From Burkholderiales bacterium (GTDB taxonomy: Bacteria; Pseudomonadota; Gammaproteobacteria; Burkholderiales; Burkholderiaceae_B): a stretch of DNA of 64,000 nucleotides. Numbering within the stretch: the stretch's first letter is position 1; every line of letters begins with the position of its first letter. Both the position numbers and the translations under genes were made by a program. The stretch lies in assembly GCA_021299735.1 (NCBI GenBank), contig JAJTEM010000001.1:1-64000 (forward strand), read 5' to 3'. The notes below the pieces were generated by a model. It searched no databases and had not been told where the DNA came from. It worked only from the letters and a program-made list of their open reading frames with translations. This document shows positions 33,548 to 42,241 of this stretch, in pieces.

Positions 33548-34032
33548 GCGATTTCCACCTCAAAAGGTTTATCAAAAATCGATTCAAGTTGAGCACCGAC
33601 AATTCTTTGCAGAAGGGCAACATTTCGATCTGAAAACTCAGCTTTGTCAGCGATTATTTTCATCACCACCACGTTACCCAAGTCGGCTGCCTCTATTTCA
33701 ACAGCGCCCAAACCCTTAACCTCGACCTGGAAGGAGGACTTAACTTCTTTTCTCCCATACTCTTTATGTGGATTAATTAATGGTTTAGTTCCGATATTTT
33801 TTTGAACATCTTTTAAATCATTTGTGTTTTCAGTAACGTCCGTTAGCAACGCCATGAAACGGCTTGCAGTATCCTGAGAATTTCTTGATTTGGACAATTC
33901 CTTACCTCCAGCAGGATAAGAATCTGTGCGAGCCACATCACTTCTATTTGGCGACCACCGAACTCCAGAAGCAACCTCGTCCCTTCTTTTGGCCATCATC
34001 TTTGAAACGTCAGAAAATTTGTCAATCGCCAT
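33538..34032 (-). CDS. sctP: candidate T3SS needle-length/substrate-switch protein (SctP/HrpP-like)
   Basis: 164 residues from ATG 34032; a longer frame to 34122 would overlap the upstream gene by 100 bases. The C-terminal domain (KGLGAVEIEAADLGNVVVMK; SDRNVALLQRIVGAQLESIF) has the strand pattern of the FliK/YscP C-terminal substrate-switch domain. The N-terminal part is Lys/Arg/Ser-rich and likely disordered. Length control needs a long ruler; this protein is short, closer to HrpP. It is coupled to its neighbours by overlaps on both sides. Confidence 0.45.
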   Translation of the reverse strand: MAIDKFSDVSKMMAKRRDEVASGVRWSPNRSDVARTDSYPAGGKELSKSRNSQDTASRFMALLTDVTENTNDLKDVQKNIGTKPLINPHKEYGRKEVKSSFQVEVKGLGAVEIEAADLGNVVVMKIIADKAEFSDRNVALLQRIVGAQLESIFDKPFEVEIAWR

Positions 34033-34354
34033 TTGCAACCCCGCCGTCAACAATCTCAACAAAACGGTCAAGGAATAGCCTTTTCTGAGCCTCTCCAGCC
34101 AACTCCCATCCCGGGCGAACACTCACTACACAAGCGATAGAGGGCTCCTGCAGCAACTCGAAGGTATAACCTTTGGACATCAAATGAACTGAGTTCAACC
34201 GATCAACACCCTGCTTGATCATTTCAAAGGTTAGCTTGTCGCCTAAATAGATGATAAAAAACTCATTTCTCTCCGGCATGTCTTGATCGGTATACTCAAC
34301 GAAATCCCAGTCATCAAAGCCACCCAAAAGTTGTACTGATCGCTCTGTTTTCAT
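34022..34354 (-). CDS. small T3SS-operon protein, unknown (chaperone candidate)
   Basis: 110 residues, acidic (LLGGFDDWDFVEYTDQDMPE), no signal or membrane segment. It overlaps the sctW stop by 4 bases and the SctP-like start by 11 bases, so it is tightly coupled. A compact alpha/beta pattern, with strands FFIIYLG and CVVSVRPGW, resembles small secretion chaperones in size and charge, but no family motif is recognised. Confidence 0.5.
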   Translation of the reverse strand: MKTERSVQLLGGFDDWDFVEYTDQDMPERNEFFIIYLGDKLTFEMIKQGVDRLNSVHLMSKGYTFELLQEPSIACVVSVRPGWELAGEAQKRLFLDRFVEIVDGGVANGD

Positions 34355-35556
34355 TGCTCAGCCTTCAGATCCATGTGAGTTTTATTGAGCACCTCAAACA
34401 ACCCCCTATAAATGGCTGCATCGCCTTTTGGATGAGAAATTTGACGAAACGGGGATGACGGCATCATCACGCACTTACGAAGCAAGTTTGAATAAACTTG
34501 GGCGGCCAACGGTGACAACACCTGCAACTGTTTCTGCAACTTAAGAGAAGCAGATTTACTTGGATCGGCTATGCAACCCAAAAGGTCAGCAAGCACCTCG
34601 GCCACTGGCGGCATCTTCTCTTTGATATTGGGCCGCTGGCATGCGTCGTTAATCGTTTGCAGCAAACTCATTCCCTTGATCAGGAACCTAATTTGACCTG
34701 CTTTAACAGAGAGCATACTTAGCCTGTGAGAAGTGGCCGATGACGCACCAGTCGTTTTCTCACGCGCCAGCATGGTGTATACCTCCGAAGCAAGGAACTT
34801 CAGGAACGCCACAGGATCTCCTCCGCCTTTGGCCTTGATTGTCTTGACCAGATTGAGCAAATCTTCGGCGTAATCATAATTCTGAAAAATTCTGGCCGTA
34901 TCGCGGAATGACAGACCTGCGGCTTCTTTCAATCGGTCACTCGCTCCCAGAACCATCATTTGCTGATCAATGTAACGTCGATTCTTCGCATACAAAATAT
35001 CAGCCATTCCTTGAATTCTCTCTACGGCATCCTCAGGTAACCCATAAAACTCCTTGTTTGCTAAAACAGTTTTCAGGATTGAATATTTCATTAAAATCTT
35101 CTGACGCATATTGACACCAGCAAGCTGATCAATCTTTGCCCCAGTATGTTTACCTGTGATTACACCCTTGACTAAATCAGCTACCAACAAATCAACCATG
35201 TCGTCACCCACCAGGGTTCCAAGCATGGCCTGAAATGTTTTTTTATTCTCAATAAGCACCTTGCGTCTGATTGTTTGACGTCCACTTGACGCCACCGCAT
35301 CCGCAAGCTCTTTTCGGTCCACTTGAGTGCTGGCTGTCGTTAGAACTTCTTTCTTTGCAGCACTTGCCTGCGATGCGAGGTAAGCACCCACGCTCTGAAG
35401 TGTCTGCGAACTCTTGGTGCGTCCCGCATACTTATTTACAATCGCTTGCGCAATACTTTTGCGCTGATCTATGCGCGATAAATTTCCGCTACGAATGGCC
35501 TCTTCGGCGTCAACCTTGCTAACTCTAGTTTGTGGTTGAATTCCAGAAACGCTCAT
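34351..35556 (-). CDS. sctW: T3SS gatekeeper (SctW; YopN/InvE/HrpJ-like)
   Basis: 401 residues from ATG 35556 (GGTGA five bases ahead; an upstream TTG at 35568 is unlikely). The all-helical architecture with SIAQAIVNKYAGRTKSSQTL at the N-terminus, the central HrpJ-like domain (LVADLVKGVITGKHTGAKID, YAEDLLNLVKTIKAKGGGD), and a C-terminal TyeA-like region (LLRKCVMMPSSPFRQISHPK) place it in the SctW family. The C-terminal TyeA part appears fused here, as in InvE and HrpJ. Gatekeepers hold back late substrates until translocators are out. It lies directly after the secretin gene. Confidence 0.75.
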   Translation of the reverse strand: MSVSGIQPQTRVSKVDAEEAIRSGNLSRIDQRKSIAQAIVNKYAGRTKSSQTLQSVGAYLASQASAAKKEVLTTASTQVDRKELADAVASSGRQTIRRKVLIENKKTFQAMLGTLVGDDMVDLLVADLVKGVITGKHTGAKIDQLAGVNMRQKILMKYSILKTVLANKEFYGLPEDAVERIQGMADILYAKNRRYIDQQMMVLGASDRLKEAAGLSFRDTARIFQNYDYAEDLLNLVKTIKAKGGGDPVAFLKFLASEVYTMLAREKTTGASSATSHRLSMLSVKAGQIRFLIKGMSLLQTINDACQRPNIKEKMPPVAEVLADLLGCIADPSKSASLKLQKQLQVLSPLAAQVYSNLLRKCVMMPSSPFRQISHPKGDAAIYRGLFEVLNKTHMDLKAEQ

Positions 35557-35570
35557 AAAGTCACCCAATC

Positions 35571-37307
35571 CTATTTTTGCTCTACCGCGTTTGGAATGCT
35601 ATCGATCTTCAAACTCATCCCGAGCGTTTGAACTGGCTGGCTGCCGGGAAATGATTTCTCAATCGAGTTGATCGCATTGATAGTACCCCCCGACTGAAAC
35701 CGATCATTAACAAGCCTCGGCGTAATCAAGAAAAAGCGAGACATTGAGCGCTGATTCGTTTCTTCAACAGAAAAAGCCTTACCCACTAACGGCAAGCTGC
35801 CCAATAAAGGGATCTTCCTGACAACATTTGTATTTTCCTCTCGGTTATACCCGCCAACCAATAACGCTTTATCAAGTCCGATCACAGCTTGGGTACTTAA
35901 AACAGTATTTCGAACCGTAGGATTTTCCTTGTCTTTGGCCGTTAAACTACCGTCCTGTATTTCTACACTCAAGAAGATTTGCTGACTTCCTCCCTCCTCA
36001 ACCACTCGCGGTGTTACCTGCAACAAACTGCCTGCAGTAATGGGCACCACCTCAGCAACCCTTTCACCCTGCAAAGGCAAATACACCGTTTGGGACAGAT
36101 CAATAAATGCTGGTATGTTATTTTGCGTAACAATATTTGGTTTAGCTAGCACCTTGGCTTTTTGATCTACTTGCAAAGCCCGCAACCGAGCAAGAAAGGT
36201 GCTGGGATCAACAATTGAAAAGCTGGATGCACCATTGATTGAAATGGGAGCACCAGGAGTGGTGGAGAAACCTAATGATGCGTTCTGCTTTGCCGAATTT
36301 TGTCTGGCAGTCAAATCATAATCGACACCAAGTTCTTTGAGTAGTCCAGAATCTACTTCGACCAAGGTAGCCTCCACCTCAATCATCGGTGAAGCCTGAT
36401 CCAACTGATCGATTAATGACTTGTAATAAACAAACCTCTCGGGATAATCCCTGATAAGAATTGAATTGGTGCGGGAATCTCCACCAATAGACACTCCATC
36501 CTTGCTGGTTGCAGTTCCCAATTGCTGCAAGAACTTATCTTTTGTCAGGTTACTAACCTTGGGCGCACCAGTTTCCATGTCAATCGCTTTCTGAGCCTTG
36601 CGCATTGTGTTTGCCTCCGCATCCCCAACAGGAGTTTCGGCAGCGGGTGCCTTCATACCGAGAAGCTCCCTAAGTACTGTAAGAGCACCATTCACACTGA
36701 TTCTTTCATTTCTCAGTGTGATAACTCGATCCGATAAAGGCGCATTCTTTAGAGGAAAGACCATGAGAGTCATTTCCTTGGGCTTGTCATTTGAAGCCTG
36801 AACTGGCGGCTTTGTTCTACCAAACACTGAAGACACAAGATCGCGATATGCCTTAGGCCCAGATACAATCAGTTCCTTATCTTGTACCGAGAAAATGACA
36901 CTAAACTTTTCATAGTTCAAGCCTGCTTGCTTGACAAGTTCTTCCCAGTCTGTGTTCTCTGGATACTCACCAACATATACTCTTGTCACCCTCCAGTCAC
37001 CGGGGTTATAAACATACACAACCGTGCCATATTCAAACCAATTAACTTTGAAACTTCTCTCAAAGTAAGTCATGACATCTTTGACAGACGACACAGTAAA
37101 CTTCCCTGTGATCGGCCTTGAGGGCAAGCCACTTGCGTTAACCTCTCGACCGAAAGCACCAAGTAACTGGGTGAGCACAGCGCGGGGGTTTTCATCCTTG
37201 GCGATGTAAACGATATTTTGTGCTGCGTTTTGAGCATGAACGGTTACGCTGCCAGTCAGGAGCAAAACAGTAAAAATCAGTTTTATAAATCGACCGGTTA
37301 GTTGCAT
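35571..37307 (-). CDS. sctC: T3SS outer-membrane secretin (SctC)
   Basis: 578 residues from ATG 37307, giving a clean signal peptide (MQLTGRFIKLIFTVLLLTGS, ending VHAQ); an upstream start at 37352 is possible but overlaps sctL. N0/N1 domains are visible (VSSVKDVMTYFERSFKVNWF; YNPGDWRVTRVYVGEYPENT). The secretin core shows MIEVEATLVEVDSGLLKELG, QTVYLPLQGERVAEVVPITA, then the signature LVGGYNREENTNVVRKIPLL and SRFFLITPRL. It forms the 12- to 16-subunit outer-membrane ring. A short C-terminal tail (SIPNAVEQK) may bind a pilotin; none is identified here. Confidence 0.92.
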   Translation of the reverse strand: MQLTGRFIKLIFTVLLLTGSVTVHAQNAAQNIVYIAKDENPRAVLTQLLGAFGREVNASGLPSRPITGKFTVSSVKDVMTYFERSFKVNWFEYGTVVYVYNPGDWRVTRVYVGEYPENTDWEELVKQAGLNYEKFSVIFSVQDKELIVSGPKAYRDLVSSVFGRTKPPVQASNDKPKEMTLMVFPLKNAPLSDRVITLRNERISVNGALTVLRELLGMKAPAAETPVGDAEANTMRKAQKAIDMETGAPKVSNLTKDKFLQQLGTATSKDGVSIGGDSRTNSILIRDYPERFVYYKSLIDQLDQASPMIEVEATLVEVDSGLLKELGVDYDLTARQNSAKQNASLGFSTTPGAPISINGASSFSIVDPSTFLARLRALQVDQKAKVLAKPNIVTQNNIPAFIDLSQTVYLPLQGERVAEVVPITAGSLLQVTPRVVEEGGSQQIFLSVEIQDGSLTAKDKENPTVRNTVLSTQAVIGLDKALLVGGYNREENTNVVRKIPLLGSLPLVGKAFSVEETNQRSMSRFFLITPRLVNDRFQSGGTINAINSIEKSFPGSQPVQTLGMSLKIDSIPNAVEQK

Positions 37308-37323
37308 GATTTTATCCAATCCC

Positions 37324-38013
37324 TTAACTGTTTTGAACAAAATTCTCGTCAATTGAGGTGAGCTCTAGCTCCTCGAACCGATCTTCAATTTCGTCTTTAA
37401 GTTGATCTATTTTTGATGAAAAAAAACTTTTCAAGCTTTCAATCGAAAGTTCTCTGTAAGAATTTTCTTCTGATAAGAATCGAATGGAGTTTTCTGAGAG
37501 GGAGTGATCTTTTGTTATATCAAGATTCTCAACAAAAAGAATTGATTTTATTTTTTCTTCAAATACTTCTTTTACCAATTCAACATTCTTTGGATGACAT
37601 GAGATTTTTACTGCGCTCTCAGATTGCCTTTCTCGGATCAAGCCTTTGATCAGAATCTCTATTTTTTCTTTTTCAGCAAGACCGTCCAGCATGGTGTTAA
37701 GGGTGATCTTGGAGACCTCAAGACATACATTTGATGATTCATTTTGAATTTTTTGTAAGCGTACGATTGAGCTAGCTCGCAGTACATCGAAATCCTCCGT
37801 CAGTCGATCCACTGTATTTTTCTTCAAAAGCTCAACTTCCTCTTTGGCCATACCAATCATTTCATGGCGAACTTTTTCTCCTTTCTCACGAGCCGCACTC
37901 ACAATCGATTCGTAATCAGCCAACTGCCCCAAAATGAATCCCTTCACAATCGGACCAATCACCTCAGTTCCTTCAGGGATTTCGATTACTCTGATTCTTT
38001 CAAGCATTTTCAT
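37324..38013 (-). CDS. sctL: T3SS stator/ATPase regulator (SctL)
   Basis: 229 residues, with a long N-terminal helix (GQLADYESIVSAAREKGEKV; EEVELLKKNTVDRLTEDFDV) and a C-terminal V-type-ATPase-E-like domain (KGLIRERQSESAVKISCHPK). This matches FliH/YscL/HrpE, which links the ATPase to the cytoplasmic ring and holds it inactive. The ATG overlaps the sctK stop. The base composition is very A/T-rich. Confidence 0.75.
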   Translation of the reverse strand: MKMLERIRVIEIPEGTEVIGPIVKGFILGQLADYESIVSAAREKGEKVRHEMIGMAKEEVELLKKNTVDRLTEDFDVLRASSIVRLQKIQNESSNVCLEVSKITLNTMLDGLAEKEKIEILIKGLIRERQSESAVKISCHPKNVELVKEVFEEKIKSILFVENLDITKDHSLSENSIRFLSEENSYRELSIESLKSFFSSKIDQLKDEIEDRFEELELTSIDENFVQNS

Positions 38014-38710
38014 CTATCCCCTGAATTAAACTTTCAAAATCAACAACGGGTAACTTGATACGATTTTCAACCAACCTAGAAATCGATTGAATATGATCTG
38101 CCGTGAGCAATACAAAAGAATTTTTTATTTTTGTATCCACCATATCAAGGTCGCCCAAGGCGACCACGAAATCATTGTCAACATTCAATCGATACCGCGC
38201 TTCAATCTTCGAGTCGATCAATCTAAAGTACAAATAAATCACGCTCCTGATTCTTGATGCCACACTATCTTTTTGGCGGCTCTTCTCGCATGCATCTGAA
38301 ATCAAACTATTAAGCCAACCCAATTGCGTTTCAATCTCTTTAGCTTTCATCAACAGCTCTTTTATCTGTTGCTTTTTCTCAATACCGAAACGGGTCATCC
38401 ACAGCTGAGTGAGCCCTTGCACATCGTGCATCTCGGTTGTAAATGCTAAAAGAGCGACCCCACCTTCAAGCAATTCCTCATCAAGCGCGATAGCAGCCAA
38501 ACCATTCCCGTGATTGACGATCTCAGAAATATCAGGAGGAACATCCGGGATTGCCAGTTCCAGCTTTATTTTGGAAATTTCATCATAGGTAAAAACATCA
38601 CCAAGGCTTTTGCCAATTGATGTTTTCTCCAGATGGCCAGGTTGCAAACCAAACAACGGGTTCGACCACCATTGCCACCAAGGCGTGAGGATAATTTCTT
38701 TGTTATTCAC
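38000..38710 (-). CDS. sctK: T3SS sorting-platform protein (SctK) candidate
   Basis: 236 residues starting at GTG 38710, overlapping the sctJ stop. Helical, with many Trp near the N-terminus (TPWWQWWSNPLFGLQPGHLE). The position between sctJ and sctL is that of yscK/pscK/mxiK, and sequence in this family is weakly conserved, so the call is mostly synteny. SctK connects the sorting platform to the inner ring. Confidence 0.6.
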   Translation of the reverse strand: MNNKEIILTPWWQWWSNPLFGLQPGHLEKTSIGKSLGDVFTYDEISKIKLELAIPDVPPDISEIVNHGNGLAAIALDEELLEGGVALLAFTTEMHDVQGLTQLWMTRFGIEKKQQIKELLMKAKEIETQLGWLNSLISDACEKSRQKDSVASRIRSVIYLYFRLIDSKIEARYRLNVDNDFVVALGDLDMVDTKIKNSFVLLTADHIQSISRLVENRIKLPVVDFESLIQGIDENA

Positions 38711-39509
38711 CGTTAGATACCGCCTTGCCTTTTAGGGAATCGATAATTTTCTTCAAACCTTCTCTGTTCCCAGATACTAGATAAGTGGCTGCGAGCGACA
38801 ACAGCCACAACCCCACAATCAGATAAACAATCAGCAAGAAGTACACTCGACTACCTTCCTGCAAAGCAACAGGGCCAAACCAAACCAAATCCATTTTTAT
38901 GTTGTCTTTTACCTCGGCAGGAACTGCTACGATAGACACCTCCGGTATGTCTTTTGTATTTCTGCCGCGGGGAATACCACTAAGAACCAATTCCCTAATT
39001 TGGGAAACATATGCGGGAAATGTCGAGTCTGGCTGGTGTTTAATCAAGATCGCCACCGAGGAAGGCGTTGCTTCCTCCCCGGGTGAAACCTGCTCAGGCA
39101 ACACAATATGGACCCTAGCCGATACAACACCATCCAGCGTTAAGAGTGTTTGCTCCAATTCTTGAGAAATCGCATACAAATAACGTGCCTTTTCTTCCAA
39201 AGGAGAACTAACAACACCTGATTTCTCAAAAACACTTCCAAGACTACTTTTCTTGGAACGTGGAAGCCCCCTTTTCTTCAACTCGCTAAGCGCTTCAGCA
39301 GCTAGTCTTTCTGGAACCAAAATAGAAATACCTTCTTTTTTGTGCACTTTTTCAGCAGGGTATCCTTGCTGAACCAATACACTAAAAACCTCGTTGGCTT
39401 CCTGCTCTGTCAAGGCTGAATGCAAAACCACATTAGAAGAACATCCTGCAAGTAAAATCATGAATGCTGATATCAACAACAAACCCTTGGCTTTAATATT
39501 CATATTCAT
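38703..39509 (-). CDS. sctJ: T3SS inner-membrane ring lipoprotein (SctJ)
   Basis: 268 residues. Lipoprotein signal LLLISAFMILLAGCSSN (lipidated Cys). The YscJ/FliF core is clear: EANEVFSVLVQQGYPAEKVH, ERLAAEALSELKKRGLPRSK, EEKARYLYAISQELEQTLLT, DGVVSARVHIVLPEQ. A C-terminal transmembrane helix (YFLLIVYLIVGLWLLSLAAT) and a short cytoplasmic tail follow, as in PrgK and YscJ. Strong GGAG site. Overlaps the preceding SctI-like gene by 4 bases. Confidence 0.93.
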   Translation of the reverse strand: MNMNIKAKGLLLISAFMILLAGCSSNVVLHSALTEQEANEVFSVLVQQGYPAEKVHKKEGISILVPERLAAEALSELKKRGLPRSKKSSLGSVFEKSGVVSSPLEEKARYLYAISQELEQTLLTLDGVVSARVHIVLPEQVSPGEEATPSSVAILIKHQPDSTFPAYVSQIRELVLSGIPRGRNTKDIPEVSIVAVPAEVKDNIKMDLVWFGPVALQEGSRVYFLLIVYLIVGLWLLSLAATYLVSGNREGLKKIIDSLKGKAVSNGE

Positions 39510-39949
39510 GATCTCCTGGTCAATGACCTGATTCTTTCTTCTACACTACTGGCAGTGCTTGAAGTCATTGATGTACTCAAAAACTGCATTGTCCCAGCCG
39601 CCTGCATGGCGAAAACAGCCCCTTCAAAAGTTCCTGTTTCGGAAATTTGGCCTCGTGCATCAAGAATCTTCTTGTCAGAAAACATTCCGGATCGATCCAG
39701 TGTTTTTTGCAAGCCAACTAAGTCGAAATAAATTTTCTCCCTAATATCTACTGCAGTACTTGTGGAATCAGCATTGCTAATTTTTGTCATAGCTACATTT
39801 GGTTTGTTGGCACTCTCAATTTGATGATTTTTAATGCCCTGCATGTAAAGTTGCATGCTTCGAACAGATGACTCGTCCGGCCCAAGTTGCTTGGCATTCG
39901 ACACATTCAATTCGTTTTCTGACATCACCCGGATTGTTTCAACTTTCAT
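39506..39949 (-). CDS. small T3SS protein upstream of sctJ, second inner-rod (SctI) candidate
   Basis: 147 residues (or 139 from ATG 39925). The C-terminal 40 residues (GAVFAMQAAGTMQFLSTSMT, SSTASSVEERIRSLTRRS) resemble the ending of PrgJ/MxiI-type inner-rod proteins. The gene directly precedes and overlaps sctJ, exactly as yscI does. By synteny this could be the true SctI; by sequence the 33188 gene looks somewhat better. Both could be rod or needle-type subunits. No signal peptide. Confidence 0.5.
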   Translation of the reverse strand: MKVETIRVMSENELNVSNAKQLGPDESSVRSMQLYMQGIKNHQIESANKPNVAMTKISNADSTSTAVDIREKIYFDLVGLQKTLDRSGMFSDKKILDARGQISETGTFEGAVFAMQAAGTMQFLSTSMTSSTASSVEERIRSLTRRS

Positions 39950-39987
39950 CTCGGTTCGAACTCCAATTTAGTAATCAATACATTCGA

Positions 39988-40188
39988 CTATTTTCTGTAT
40001 TCGTCAGCTGCTACTTCTTCGGTTGAGTCCATTTCCTCACCATCATTGGCCTTCGCCCCTTCCCTTAACAGCATCTTGATTAGCATGAACAAGAGATACA
40101 AGCACAACGCCAAGGGGCCAACTACTGGCGCTAAAATCATCAGCACTATGACGACAACGCCTTTAACGAAATAGCCTGAGCTCGACAT
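39988..40188 (-). CDS. small two-helix membrane protein, unknown function
   Basis: 66 residues: a hydrophobic hairpin (GYFVKGVVVIVLMILAPVVG, PLALCLYLLFMLIKMLL) and an acidic C-terminal tail (DGEEMDSTEEVAADEYRK). It lies between the MotB-like gene (155 bases upstream) and the SctI candidate. It may be an accessory subunit of the motor pair or of the T3SS base. The gap 40189-40343 shows no further gene. Confidence 0.55.
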   Translation of the reverse strand: MSSSGYFVKGVVVIVLMILAPVVGPLALCLYLLFMLIKMLLREGAKANDGEEMDSTEEVAADEYRK

Positions 40189-40343
40189 GCGATCTAATTC
40201 CCTAGTTTCCTGTTTATTTATGGATAATTTTAGAACGCTGCAAGTTCTATGTTGCTTTCAGACCCGGTTAGTTCCTCTTGCACTGATAGGCAAAGTGGGC
40301 TGACTGAATCCAAACCAACTGTTTAAGCGCAAAACATTTGCAC

Positions 40344-41135
40344 CTAAATTTGACACTTCTCGACTCTGTCTCTAGCGTCAAAAACTGCGGCATCCTTTGG
40401 CTCAGCTTGCTGACTATTAAACTCGAGCTTTAGCTCAACCCTTCGACTCGCATCTTTGCTTTCTTTCGCATTGTTGAAAGAAACTCCGCCGATAAAAAAT
40501 AACTTCTTCGCTATACGCTTTTCAGCTTCAGAAAGCTCGATGGATTTCCCACCTCCTTCATCGCTCAAAAGTTGACACATCACCCACTCAGATCTCTTCA
40601 AGCTCAAATTAAGGTTGTACAAATAAGATCCGTCGGTATCAGTAAATCCTTGTATATGAACACGCTTTAACCATTTGCGCCCGAGCTCAGACTGCGCGGA
40701 CTCTATGATCAACGGGACGATTTTGGCGAGAGAATTACGACCTTCCTCGGGTAACTCCCATTTACCAGAATCAAAACGGGCCCCTTCACCAAGATCAATA
40801 GTCTTAGTCTCGCAGTTGATCGAAACGCCCAGACCCGAGCGATCAGAACTAGACTCAAGCTCTTTACAAAGATGCATGGTTTCGATTTGTCGCAATTGTT
40901 CCGATTGATCCTGCTGCTCCACTACAGGAGCTTTTGACTTTTTCTCAGGCTCCTCGAGCAATGGAACAAGTCCACCATCAACCACTGGAATGGTTTGTTT
41001 GGTAACTGCGGACAATGTACTAACCATCACGACCAAGAATAAAATCATCAAGGCAGTCATCAAGTCAGAGTAGGAAATCCAGAAAGGCTTCTCACCTTCT
41101 TCAATATTTTCCGGGGCAGATTTGTATTGGTTCAT
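40344..41135 (-). CDS. MotB/ZorB-like peptidoglycan-binding stator subunit within T3SS operon
   Basis: 263 residues. A single N-terminal transmembrane helix follows the charged leader: FWISYSDLMTALMILFLVVM. Asp24 in this helix occupies the place of the proton-carrying Asp of MotB/ZorB. The C-terminal OmpA-like domain has the peptidoglycan motif (IQGFTDTDGSYLYNLNLSLK, then RSE; about residues 161-183), and two Cys residues (C90, C108) may form a disulfide. The 'FWIS-x-x-DLMTALM' leader is most like ZorB and related OmpA/MotB proteins. The ATG is directly adjacent to the stop of the MotA-like gene (TAAATG). With that partner it should form an ion-driven inner-membrane motor anchored to peptidoglycan (inference from family). 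Confidence 0.8.
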   Translation of the reverse strand: MNQYKSAPENIEEGEKPFWISYSDLMTALMILFLVVMVSTLSAVTKQTIPVVDGGLVPLLEEPEKKSKAPVVEQQDQSEQLRQIETMHLCKELESSSDRSGLGVSINCETKTIDLGEGARFDSGKWELPEEGRNSLAKIVPLIIESAQSELGRKWLKRVHIQGFTDTDGSYLYNLNLSLKRSEWVMCQLLSDEGGGKSIELSEAEKRIAKKLFFIGGVSFNNAKESKDASRRVELKLEFNSQQAEPKDAAVFDARDRVEKCQI

Positions 41136-42170
41136 TTAAAACCCCTGAGCTTCTTCTCGAGTTATCGAAGTGTCTGAAGAATCCTTATTCGCCAAAATTA
41201 TTTTTTTTATGATTTCTTTTTGATTGATACTTGAAGCAGCACTTTTGGACTGCACGTTTTTGGAAACAAGATCGGTGAACGATTCAAGAGGATTGCGAAC
41301 CTGCCTTACTAATGAGTTCTCAATTTGGTTGGCCAAACGGTCATTCGAATCCTGTATGACCTTTGCCAGATCCCTAACGAGAGTCTCTGCCTGATTTCTG
41401 GAGTTGGTAGCCATAGACCTATTCAAATCTCTCAATGATTCATTTAACTGATCACCAAACCTTTTGACCTCAACAGAGATGTTCTGGCTTGACAAAGTAG
41501 CGAGGTATTCCTCAAGCACACCCGAATCAAACATTTTTCCAACCAAGCTGTTCAACTCTTCAAGGTTGTGCAAGCAGCGCTGATAAGAGAGTTTTTCAAG
41601 ATGGGTAACAACCATCGACGCAGTAATTGCAAAGGCAGATGCATAAAAGGCATCTCGCACACCAGAAAGTAGTAAACCTACGCTCCTGTTAATTGAATCT
41701 GGTGTAGTCGCATCAAAATTGGTCAAGCCAAATAACAAGCCAGCAAACGTACCGATAATACCTACGCCAGTTAAAATTCCAGGTAAATGCTTGAAATATT
41801 GAACCTTGAGTGGTTTGTCAATAATTGCAGAGGCGGTGAAAAAATAAGAGACAGGAACTGTGCTCCTATGCTGAATCTTGACAACCCCTTCCGAATCAAC
41901 GAATTTGTATTCGTGAAGTGTTCTTGAAAACTCTTTCCAGTTTTCCTCCAGAAAAGTATTCTTGAAAATTTTGTTGAGTCCAGCCTGGCGTATGTGAGGC
42001 TCACTGTTGCGCATCGTATTAACAGTATCCCTAATCCACAGAAGAGTGATGGCCAACTTTTTTGCCGGGCTCATGTACTTGGTGAAAAATGCATAAAGAG
42101 CATATACCAGCACCGTCACCACAAGCGCGGGGGGAACCAACTGAATCAGGTTTGCGAAGCTTGTAGCCAT
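41136..42170 (-). CDS. MotA/TolQ/ZorA-like proton-channel subunit within T3SS operon
   Basis: 344 residues. TM1 lies at about residues 11-30 (LVPPALVVTVLVYALYAFFT). The conserved channel pair is HLPGILTGVGIIGTFAGLLF (about 128-147) and AFYASAFAITASMVVTHLEK (about 174-193). 'PGILTGxGIIGTFxGLLxGL' is the hallmark of ZorA and related MotA/TolQ/ExbB proteins. The C-terminal 150 residues are helical and likely cytoplasmic (SLRDLNRSMATNSRNQAETL), shorter than the long tail of ZorA. It lies 71 bases after sctU and directly before the MotB-like gene. The pair is not a usual T3SS component; see findings. Confidence 0.8.
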   Translation of the reverse strand: MATSFANLIQLVPPALVVTVLVYALYAFFTKYMSPAKKLAITLLWIRDTVNTMRNSEPHIRQAGLNKIFKNTFLEENWKEFSRTLHEYKFVDSEGVVKIQHRSTVPVSYFFTASAIIDKPLKVQYFKHLPGILTGVGIIGTFAGLLFGLTNFDATTPDSINRSVGLLLSGVRDAFYASAFAITASMVVTHLEKLSYQRCLHNLEELNSLVGKMFDSGVLEEYLATLSSQNISVEVKRFGDQLNESLRDLNRSMATNSRNQAETLVRDLAKVIQDSNDRLANQIENSLVRQVRNPLESFTDLVSKNVQSKSAASSINQKEIIKKIILANKDSSDTSITREEAQGF

Positions 42171-42241
42171 AAATATCTCGTTATGTAAAGTTTTCTACAG
42201 TCATGTGTGAACGGCATCAGGAACAAAGTTCCATTACCTCG

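Noticed and set aside
40189-40343. Additional small gene between the MotB-like and the 66-residue gene
   Set aside because: Every frame is broken within a few codons of any start; I see nothing coding there.
40344-42170. A Zorya anti-phage defence system
   Set aside because: Only ZorA/ZorB-like genes are present. No ZorC, ZorD helicase or ZorE nuclease is encoded nearby, and both sides are T3SS genes.
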